Below, piece by piece: positions 26,341 to 33,573 of a DNA stretch of 64,000 nt. Positions within the stretch are counted from its first letter, which is position 1, and every line of letters starts with the position of its first letter. The notes beneath the pieces are model-generated. The model did no database searches. It was not told the origin of the DNA and saw nothing but the letters and a program-made list of their open reading frames with translations. A program made the translations under genes and the position numbers. The DNA comes from Planctomycetota bacterium (lineage in GTDB: Bacteria; Planctomycetota; Phycisphaerae; Phycisphaerales; UBA1924): positions 1-64,000 of the forward strand of contig CAUJHH010000027.1 in the NCBI GenBank assembly GCA_963204725.1. Direction: 5' to 3'.

Positions 26341-27351
26341 GTGTGCGTGCTGATCGGACAGGATGCAACTCGGGTCGAGACGATCGATGATCTCCTTGGT
26401 CGCGAGTTGTTGTCGCGTCTTGATCGGTTGGACCTGCTGAGCCGCAGGGTGTTCGGCGGGAAGTTGCCCGGAGAGCGGCGATCGAGGCGTCGCGGTCGGT
26501 CGGTGGAGTTCGATGATTTCCGCCCGTATGTGCCGGGTGATGATCTTCGGCATATCGACTGGAACGTGCTGGCGAGGCTCGAGCGGCTGGTGGTCAAGCT
26601 GTTTCGCGAGGACGAGGATCTTGCGCTCTATCTGATTGTCGATGCGAGCGCGTCAATGAACTCGGGCGAGCCGAGCAAGTTGCTGGCGGCGCACCGGGTC
26701 GCGATGGCGCTCGGGTATGTCGGGCTGGTGAATCGGGCGCGCGTGATCGGGGCGTCGTTCGGGGGTGATGCGGATGGTCGCGTTCGCGTGCTCAGGCCGC
26801 TGCGCGGGCGGGCATCGATCCAGCGGCTTGCGGACTTTCTGCTGCAGAGTGCACGCGACGGCGCGGGCCAGGGCGTGGGCGGGACACGCGGGGGCGCGTC
26901 TGCGGGCGAGACGTTTGAGCGTGCGATGCGTGTGGTGGCCCGGTCGAAGAGCGGTCGGGGCGTGCTCGTGCTTGTCTCGGACATGCTGGTTCCGATCGAG
27001 GAGATGAGCGCGGGGTTGTCGTATCTGGCGGGGGGCGCGGGGGTCGGGAACGCGGGGTTTGAGTCGTATGTGATCCAGACGCTCTCGCCGGGTGAGATTG
27101 AGCCTCGGAAGCTGGTGGAGAAGGGACTGGTGGGGGATCTTCGGCTGATGGATGCGGAGTCGGGGCGTGCGGCGGAGGTGACGATCACCGGGGATGTGAT
27201 CCGCCGCTACAAGCAGGCCTTCGAGCGGCATCAGGCGGGGTTGGTCAAAGCGTGCGCGGCGCGTTCGATCTCGCACACGCTCGTGCCGACGAGCGTGGGT
27301 GCCGATGAACTGGTCTTGCGTTCGTTGCGGGGGAGGCGGCTGGTGGGGTGA
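26341..27351 (+). CDS. DUF58 / vWA-like domain protein
   Basis: 336-residue protein with the DUF58 signature RSVEFDDFRPYVPGDDLRHIDWNVLAR and a von Willebrand A-like half that starts LIVDASASMNSGEPSK (a degenerate MIDAS DxSxS). DUF58 proteins are usually encoded next to MoxR ATPases and act in stress or surface-protein assembly; no MoxR gene is present here, so it may have been separated. The start is GTG at 26341 (a second GTG at 26347); no good Shine-Dalgarno distinguishes them. It converges on the next gene with a 53-base gap. Confidence 0.85.
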   Translation: MCVLIGQDATRVETIDDLLGRELLSRLDRLDLLSRRVFGGKLPGERRSRRRGRSVEFDDFRPYVPGDDLRHIDWNVLARLERLVVKLFREDEDLALYLIVDASASMNSGEPSKLLAAHRVAMALGYVGLVNRARVIGASFGGDADGRVRVLRPLRGRASIQRLADFLLQSARDGAGQGVGGTRGGASAGETFERAMRVVARSKSGRGVLVLVSDMLVPIEEMSAGLSYLAGGAGVGNAGFESYVIQTLSPGEIEPRKLVEKGLVGDLRLMDAESGRAAEVTITGDVIRRYKQAFERHQAGLVKACAARSISHTLVPTSVGADELVLRSLRGRRLVG

Positions 27352-27404
27352 CGGCGCGTGTCGCCGGCATCTGATGGGCGGGCGCGAGAGCTTCGAGCGT
27401 GCGA

Positions 27405-28643
27405 TCAGCCGGTGGGGAGCGGGAACCTGCGGCTCACGGTGGTTGAGATGGGCGGGTAGGTCATTTCGAAGCGGGACGCGTCGAAGTTGTCCAGCCCGAT
27501 CTCGATTCGATCGCTGACCCAATCGAGCATGCGCGGGTACCAAGGGATGTGCGCGGTGACCGCGTGTCTGGCTCCGCCGGGGATCGGCACGGCACGCTCG
27601 GAGAGCGGGAGCGACTGCTGATCGAAATCTGCTTCGATGTGGGTGTACTGGTAGGTCATGCGATCGAGGAGTTGGGTGGGGGGCGTTTCGCGGACTCGAA
27701 GGTCCTTGTGGATGAACATGTCGAAGATGAGGCGCTCGACGGGCGTCTGGAGGCGGACCATGAACCCGGAGGTTTCGGGCGACTCGGGCCGGCGCTCTGC
27801 GATCTGGTGGAGGTAGCTGCCGAAGACGCAGGTTGTGAGGCCGGCGTTGCCGACGGGGCCTGCGGCGAGTTCGAAACGCTTTTCGCCGCCGCATTCTCTG
27901 ACGTTGATCTCGGGATGGTCGGGTCGGCAGAACTGCTTCATCAACTGTCGGTCTGCTTCGCGATCACCCCGGGGATCGAGAGGGGACTTTCTGAATCTCT
28001 GCTGATCGCCCGTGGATTTCTCGACGACTTCGTATACGAGTGGCCAGGCACGCTCGGTCAGTCGGCGGAAGCCGAGGTAACCGGTGACGTGTGCGGCGTC
28101 GAGCATGGCTGGGTCTTCTTTGGAAGGCAGCACGAAGACGGTGACGAATCGAACCTGTGCCTGGACTCCCCAGTAGGCGAAGGCGCCCTCGTAGAGCTTG
28201 CGCCGCGAACGCTCCTGCTCGACGGCGGGGTCTGTCTCGGAGCGGCTGGCGAGGAGCGTGGCGAGGGTCTTGCGATCTCCCCATGCCTCCTGGACCGCGC
28301 TTTCGAAGGCGTCGATGGCCTTCTCGGCGGCGTTGAGGGATGGCTCGGTCGCGCCGCGATCTCGGCAGGCGGAAATGAACTTGCCGATGCTCTGTCGGCC
28401 GGGGACGTCGCCGACGACCGAGGGTACATCGCCATCACGGACGACTCTTGAGAGGCGCCAAGCGAGGCCACGGTTGAGCCCCAGCAGTCGGGCTGATTCC
28501 CTCGTCTTGTTGGGGTCGATGCCAACTGCATCCATGAGCTCGGCGATTGACGCACGAACTGCGTGGAACGCCTCGACCACTTCTGCCAGGGAGGCGGCTG
28601 GGGGAGGGCTCTCTCGGAGTGGCATTTTGTTGGGGCTTTGCAT
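27405..28643 (-). CDS. Conserved hypothetical protein with N-terminal helix-turn-helix-like segment
   Basis: 412-residue cytoplasmic protein, no signal peptide or membrane helix. Residues 33-68 (ELMDAVGIDPNKTRESARLL to AWRLSRVV) resemble a helix-turn-helix of the kind that recognises DNA; the remainder is a mixed alpha/beta domain I do not recognise, with a conserved-looking C-terminal part (HIPWYPRMLDWVSDRIEIGLD). It faces the PEP-CTERM gene across 168 bases that contain a perfect 20-base palindrome (28703-28722), a possible autoregulatory site. Regulation is inference. Confidence 0.6.
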   Translation of the reverse strand: MQSPNKMPLRESPPPAASLAEVVEAFHAVRASIAELMDAVGIDPNKTRESARLLGLNRGLAWRLSRVVRDGDVPSVVGDVPGRQSIGKFISACRDRGATEPSLNAAEKAIDAFESAVQEAWGDRKTLATLLASRSETDPAVEQERSRRKLYEGAFAYWGVQAQVRFVTVFVLPSKEDPAMLDAAHVTGYLGFRRLTERAWPLVYEVVEKSTGDQQRFRKSPLDPRGDREADRQLMKQFCRPDHPEINVRECGGEKRFELAAGPVGNAGLTTCVFGSYLHQIAERRPESPETSGFMVRLQTPVERLIFDMFIHKDLRVRETPPTQLLDRMTYQYTHIEADFDQQSLPLSERAVPIPGGARHAVTAHIPWYPRMLDWVSDRIEIGLDNFDASRFEMTYPPISTTVSRRFPLPTG

Positions 28644-28702
28644 GGACTACCTGCCCACACGGTAGCGTGCGCACGGCGAAATGGCAAAGAGATTGGCTCA
28701 GG

Positions 28703-28722
28703 AATTGTCACAATTGACAATT
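28703..28722. promoter_or_regulatory. Perfect palindrome AATTGTCA-caat-TGACAATT (putative operator)
   Basis: Eight-base arms with a four-base centre in the divergent gap, 60 bases upstream of the minus-strand start and 90 upstream of the plus-strand start. The right arm contains a TTGACA (28714-28719) that could be a -35 element for the plus-strand gene, so a bound protein would block it. A second, wider repeat CGTGAC-N21-GTCACG spans 28725-28757. Confidence 0.5.
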
Positions 28723-28811
28723 GACGTGACGACAATCGGTGTTATTCTCCTGTCACGAAGTCGGAGGAACTGGTCCGTCCGGCCACGGGTGTCACTTGAA
28801 GGAGTATCGAG

Positions 28812-29975
28812 ATGATGAATCGAGCACTGGGCGCGGCGGTCCTGTTCGCGTTGGCCGGGACAACGTCGTTCGCGGGAGATGTGCAGTTCCACCTGTTGGG
28901 CGAGTTCTACGCGACGGGTGTCTCGGCCGATGGTTCGGTGATCGCGGGCAATTCGGCGGACTTCTCGTACGAGACGGTTCGCTGGACGGCCGGCACGGGA
29001 GTGACGTATCTTGGTCGCGCGACGGTGCCGACGCTGGGCACGGGGGCCGGCATTCCGGATATCTCTTACGACGGCACGCGGATCACCGGGACGATTCTGA
29101 GCGATGATGGCACTTACCAGACTCAGGGCGTGTGGACCGAGGGGTCCGGCTGGCAGCAGGTCTCGTCGTACCCGGCGGATGCGGGGATCGTCGATACGGC
29201 TCTCGGCTCGGCGTGGGGCATTTCGGGCGACGGCAATCATGTCGCGGGCCTTTACTGGCGTGCCGGACAGCCCGGTGGGATCGCACACGCTTCGATCGGC
29301 ACGGTCGCCGGCGGCGTGACGGACCTGGGCAGCACGGGAGGGGCGAGCCGCGCGAACAACACGAACTATGACGGTTCGGTGGTGGTGGGTTGGGATGAGG
29401 CTGCGGACGGGCACTGGCGCTCGGTCGTCTGGGTGAACGGGGCGCAGACGATTCTGCACGACCTGGGTGCCTTCACGGAAGCCTCGGCGGTGAACGGTGC
29501 GGGCGATGTGGTTGTCGGCAACGCGTGGAATGACAGCACCGCGACGCTGGAGGCGGCTTCGTGGCGCTGGAATGGCGTTTCGTGGGACGAGCAGATTCTG
29601 GGTGTGCTGCCCGGTACGTTCGAGGGATTCGGTCAGGCGGCGGCGACGGGCGTCTCGGACGATGGCTCGATCATCGTCGGGTTCAACCGGTATGACTTCG
29701 GCCCCTTCTCTGACTCGACAGGGTTCATCTGGACCGAGGCGCTCGGGATGGTCAGTGTTGAGACGTATCTGGCCTCGCACGGTGTCATGCTCGATCCGCT
29801 GTTCGACATCGGCTCGCTGACGGGGATCTCTGCCGACGGCAAGACGCTGATCGGCTACGGCACAGACTGGAGCACGTTCGAGACTCAGAGCTTTGCGATC
29901 ACGATTCCGGCTCCGGGCACGCTCGCGATCGGCGGGTTCGGTCTGGCGGCCGGTGTGCGTCGGCGTCGGCGCTGA
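28812..29975 (+). CDS. Secreted HAF-repeat-like protein with PEP-CTERM-type sorting signal
   Basis: 387-residue exported protein with a signal peptide (LGAAVLFALAGTTSFAG), a body of repeated short segments built around SADGSVIAGN, SYDGTRITG, SGDGNHVAG, NYDGSVVVGW, NGAGDVVVGN, SDDGSIIVGF and SADGKTLIGY (HAF-like/beta-propeller repeats), and a C-terminal PEP-CTERM-like signal: IPAPGTLAIGGFGLAAGV followed by an Arg run. The sorting signal would be cut by an exosortase-type system in the inner membrane. AAGGAG lies eight bases before the first ATG. Confidence 0.8.
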   Translation: MMNRALGAAVLFALAGTTSFAGDVQFHLLGEFYATGVSADGSVIAGNSADFSYETVRWTAGTGVTYLGRATVPTLGTGAGIPDISYDGTRITGTILSDDGTYQTQGVWTEGSGWQQVSSYPADAGIVDTALGSAWGISGDGNHVAGLYWRAGQPGGIAHASIGTVAGGVTDLGSTGGASRANNTNYDGSVVVGWDEAADGHWRSVVWVNGAQTILHDLGAFTEASAVNGAGDVVVGNAWNDSTATLEAASWRWNGVSWDEQILGVLPGTFEGFGQAAATGVSDDGSIIVGFNRYDFGPFSDSTGFIWTEALGMVSVETYLASHGVMLDPLFDIGSLTGISADGKTLIGYGTDWSTFETQSFAITIPAPGTLAIGGFGLAAGVRRRRR

Positions 29976-30122
29976 GATCACGGTTGGGTTGACTGATTCG
30001 TGATCGATTGAAGCGGGCGGCTCATCGTCAAAGATGGATCATGCGGCCGGCGACGCCCTCCCGTCGCTTGCCCGATCGATCGGCGATGGGCCGCCTTGTT
30101 TCACGGGAACGGGCAGTGAGGA

Positions 30123-32531
30123 TCATTCCGGCTGGATCGCGCGGAGGTGGCTGACCACGCTCTGAGTCTCGGGGTGGTCGGGGAAACGTTCGAGCACTTC
30201 TTGTGCGAGTTGGTCGATGAGGGCTCGCTCGTGATCGGGGGACCAATCGGGATCGGACTCCCGCTTTGCGGGAAAGAGCAGTTCGGTCAGCGTGCCACAC
30301 ATGTAGAGTGCGATGTTGGGCGAGCCGTTTGAACCGGTGAGTCGTCGGCGCTGGTACTCGAGCGACTTTTCCGCAAACACGGTCGCGTCTTCGAATCGGC
30401 CCCCTTGGATCGCGTCGTGGGCCCGCAGCGAGTTGATGTGGCTGAGCACGCCGTCTTCGAGGCGTAGCTCGCCTTGATTCGCGGAGAGCGCGGCTTCGAT
30501 CTCCGCGGCTCGGCGAACGTATCTCTGGTGGTCTGCCGCGCTCACACGGGGCTCAGCGATCTCCAGGATCGAGGCCAGCGCATTGAGCAGCTTGGTGTTG
30601 TGGATGGTCGACTCCGGGTTCGTTGCGACGAGTCGCTCGGCCCAAGCGATGGCATCCACCATGGCGAGGACGCCCTGGTCGCTCTGGCCGAGTCGAATGA
30701 CCCTTCGGAGCTGGACGTGCGTCATCGCTTCGAGCGATCGCCAATTGCTGGGATCAAGCTCCACCATGCGTTGCGCGAGATCTGCACACGCATTGTCGTA
30801 TGCGGCGAATCCCTCATTGGTTGTCACCTGCAGGGAAGCGACACGCCAGTAGCTCCAGAAGAGGTTGCTGAGCAGGCCGATATCCGTCGGATGCTGCTCG
30901 GCGAGCGACTCATCGAGCTGGAGGGCAAGTTGATAGAGGTCATGGCCGACGCCGGTGTTGCCGCGGACGATCTCGGTGTCGCCCAGTTTGACGATCGCGA
31001 GCGTGTAGGCGTGTCCGATGCGCGGGTCTCGCGATGAGCGTTCCCACAGGTGGGCATAGGCCTCCGTCGCGCGGCGGTACGCTTCGAGCGCGAGATCGGG
31101 GAGGTCGCGTTCGCGATGGATGTCGGCGCGAGCGACCTGGAACGCGGCGAAGAGTTCGACGACGCGGGAGTCGTTGGGTGTGCGCGACATCATCGAGGCC
31201 AGATCACCCTCGATTTCATTCAGGAGTACGTCGCGATCGTCGAGCGTGCCGATGCGGGGCGCGAGGGGTGAGAGGAGTCGGGTGATGACGGCGTTGAGCG
31301 CGTTGATCGCGGAGTCACGCGACTGGGCCTCTCGTTTGAGCGTCACGGCAGAACTCACCACGGACGCGGAGCCCATGAGCAAGCCCAATGCGAGCGCGGC
31401 CGTTATGGTCCGATTCCTCGCGCAGGACTTCCGGATTCGATAGTGCCAGCTCGCTGCGCGCGCGGAAACGGGGCGATTGGAGGCGATGTTGCGCAGGTCG
31501 CGTGCGAGCTCTGCGGCGGATGTGTAGCGACGCTGTGGGTCTCTCTCGACGGACTTGAGGAGCACGGCGTTGAGGTCGGACGAGAGGCGGCCGCGGACCG
31601 GGCGCGCGGGTTCGGCGTTTCGCAGGCGCGTCACGGCCTCACCGAGTGTTGTTGGCTCGTCGAGGTATGGGTGGCGACCGGCGAGGGACTCGTAGACAAC
31701 GACGCCGAGCGAATAGATATCGGATCGGGTGTCGACGAGATCGGGATCGCCGTCGAGTTGCTCGGGGCTCATGTATCTGAGCGTCCCAATCACGCTTCCC
31801 GGCAGCGTGAGGCGCTGGGACGCCTGCGTTCTCGCGCTGACCTCGCGTGCGAGGCCGAAGTCCAGGATCTTGGCGACGCGGTCGTGGGTGACGAGGATGT
31901 TCTTGGGGGCGATGTCTCGGTGGAGCACACCTCGGCGATGGGCGTGCTCGACACCGTCGCAGACGCCGGCGAGGAGGCGGAGTCGAGTGGCGGGAGCGGG
32001 ATCGTGGAGGAGCAGGAACTGATCGAGGGGCAGACCGTCGACGTACTCCATTACAAGGAAATGACGGTCGTTGTCCCGGCCGAGATCCAGGACGGACGTG
32101 ATATTCGGATGATCGAGCCGGGCGAGCGCCTCGGCCTCGAATTCGAGTCGGCGCATCTCGGTCGCGGGCACGCGATTGGAGAGCACCTTGATCGCGACGT
32201 GGCGCTTTGGATGTTGCTGCTCGGCGAGGTAGACGTTTCCGAAACTGCCGCGACCGAGCAGGCGGAGGATCCGGAACTGGCCGAGCGTCTCTGGTGCACG
32301 CTCTTCGGAGAGCGGCTGGATGAGCGACGCGGTCGCAGACTGGATCGGAGCGCCGAGGAACTGCCCGGTGGGCGCATCGTGCTCAAGGAGAGAGCGAAGG
32401 GCTTGTCGTTCGTCTTCCGAGAGGGATGTGTCGGCGTTGATTGCCTGCTCTCTGGCATCGGCGGGGAGGTCGCGCAGTTGATCGAAGCGTTGGAAGATCC
32501 TGCGATGGCTCTGATGGCTCAGGCTCATCAT
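30123..32531 (-). CDS. Membrane Ser/Thr protein kinase with C-terminal TPR-like region
   Basis: 802-residue kinase. Residues 1-80 form a helical N-terminus, residues about 85-350 the kinase domain: P-loop GRGSFGNV (93-100), Lys115 in HVAIKV, HRD at 204-206, DFG at 224-226 and SPEQ. One membrane helix follows (about 376-396) and then some 400 residues of helical repeats typical of TPR sensors outside the membrane. The catalytic loop reads HRDIAPKN: the Lys of the Ser/Thr consensus HRDLKPxN is replaced by Ala, as in tyrosine kinases (HRDLAARN). The ATG overlaps the stop of the ECF sigma gene (ATGA), so the two are co-translated, a known planctomycete ECF-kinase arrangement. Confidence 0.88.
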   Translation of the reverse strand: MMSLSHQSHRRIFQRFDQLRDLPADAREQAINADTSLSEDERQALRSLLEHDAPTGQFLGAPIQSATASLIQPLSEERAPETLGQFRILRLLGRGSFGNVYLAEQQHPKRHVAIKVLSNRVPATEMRRLEFEAEALARLDHPNITSVLDLGRDNDRHFLVMEYVDGLPLDQFLLLHDPAPATRLRLLAGVCDGVEHAHRRGVLHRDIAPKNILVTHDRVAKILDFGLAREVSARTQASQRLTLPGSVIGTLRYMSPEQLDGDPDLVDTRSDIYSLGVVVYESLAGRHPYLDEPTTLGEAVTRLRNAEPARPVRGRLSSDLNAVLLKSVERDPQRRYTSAAELARDLRNIASNRPVSARAASWHYRIRKSCARNRTITAALALGLLMGSASVVSSAVTLKREAQSRDSAINALNAVITRLLSPLAPRIGTLDDRDVLLNEIEGDLASMMSRTPNDSRVVELFAAFQVARADIHRERDLPDLALEAYRRATEAYAHLWERSSRDPRIGHAYTLAIVKLGDTEIVRGNTGVGHDLYQLALQLDESLAEQHPTDIGLLSNLFWSYWRVASLQVTTNEGFAAYDNACADLAQRMVELDPSNWRSLEAMTHVQLRRVIRLGQSDQGVLAMVDAIAWAERLVATNPESTIHNTKLLNALASILEIAEPRVSAADHQRYVRRAAEIEAALSANQGELRLEDGVLSHINSLRAHDAIQGGRFEDATVFAEKSLEYQRRRLTGSNGSPNIALYMCGTLTELLFPAKRESDPDWSPDHERALIDQLAQEVLERFPDHPETQSVVSHLRAIQPE

Positions 32532-33112
32532 TCGCTCCCGGAGAGGTCTCGTGCGAGCCACGCCTGGGCGCGGCGCCAGAGCGTTCGAACTCGGGTGCGC
32601 GGCTGGTCGGTAGCGACTGAGATGCTCTCGAGGTCCATGCCTCCCCAGAGGCGGAGTTCCGCGACGCGGGCGGCGTCGAGATCGACGTTGGCGAGGGCGA
32701 CGAGCGAGTCTTCGATCTCGAGCGCGTCGACGCGGGGGGGCACCCCTTTGGCGGTGGCTCGGCCGTGCCACGACTGCAGGGAGACATGGGGCGTCTCGCC
32801 GCCTCGTTTGTCGGCGGTCTCGCGGCGGGCGATATCGATGACCATTCGGCGCATGATCGTGGCGAGGACCGCCGTGACGCGTGCGGCATCGGCGTGGTCG
32901 ACTTCGCGTTGGTCGAGGAGCCGGATCATGGCGCGCTGAACGAGGGAGCTGGCTTGCACCCACCGCCGGGCGCGATCGCCGTCGAGCACCTGGACCGCGA
33001 TCTCGCGGACACGCTCATGGACAAGTGGAAGGACTCGCTGCAAGGCGGTTGCGTCTCCCGACGCAGCGCGCACCAAGTCCCCAGAAATGTCAGGCGTCGG
33101 TTCGGTATTCAT
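32528..33112 (-). CDS. ECF sigma factor (sigma-70 family), kinase-associated
   Basis: 194-residue extracytoplasmic-function sigma factor. Region 2 lies around residues 25-105 (SSLVQRAMIRLLDQREVDHADAARV, then TIMRRMVIDIARRETADKRGG) and region 4 around residues 125-190 (VAELRLWGGMDLESISVATDQPRTRVRTLW). There is no anti-sigma gene; instead it is coupled to a membrane kinase, so control by phosphorylation is likely. The ATG at 33112 is chosen since the sigma domain starts soon after; an ATG at 33223 would add an unconserved stretch. A TACAAT (-10-like, minus strand, 33161-33166) lies about 50 bases upstream. Confidence 0.88.
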   Translation of the reverse strand: MNTEPTPDISGDLVRAASGDATALQRVLPLVHERVREIAVQVLDGDRARRWVQASSLVQRAMIRLLDQREVDHADAARVTAVLATIMRRMVIDIARRETADKRGGETPHVSLQSWHGRATAKGVPPRVDALEIEDSLVALANVDLDAARVAELRLWGGMDLESISVATDQPRTRVRTLWRRAQAWLARDLSGSE

Positions 33113-33573
33113 TGCAGCACAGCCTTGGATCGATCGGTAGACCCTGATACTCCCGTGGGCATTGTAACAAAGTTTGGAAGAATCCGGACATTCGCGCGCC
33201 GCGGCGGGAGCCGATTTCGCCATTGGAAGTCATGCGAGTGTCTTGAGGAATGGGACTTCCGATAGAGCGTGTGTCATTCGCAGGACTTGGATCACAACGG
33301 GATTCGATGGCGTTGAATGGCGGGAGAACCACTGGCAATGCGGATGGACTCGGATCTGTCATCAGGGGATTGAGGCGTCTGCTGGGGACGCGAATCGCAG
33401 GCTGCGGACAAGGTGTGGCGAGGGCGGTGCGGGCGGCTCTCATTTGCCCTCGCCACATTTGGTTCCGATATCGGTGACGAGTACGCGACGATCGAAGCGC
33501 GGGGGCGCGTGGCGAATGGTTGGGTATGCTCTCGACGTGTCGTTGAATCGATACGAAGAGGAGTGCCCGAACG
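33113..33573. other. Divergent intergenic region
   Basis: 461 bases between the ECF sigma gene and the metalloprotease gene. On the minus strand a TACAAT at 33161-33166 is a reasonable -10 for the sigma gene, without a clear -35. No convincing gene or RNA structure was found in the remainder. Confidence 0.4.

Noticed and set aside
29976..30005. GATCACG-N16-CGTGATC inverted repeat after the PEP-CTERM gene as a terminator
   Set aside because: Loop of 16 bases, only seven pairs and no T-tract; too weak to call.
33250..33477. 75-residue plus-strand frame in the 461-base gap before the metalloprotease
   Set aside because: No Shine-Dalgarno, no recognisable sequence, and composition unlike neighbouring genes.
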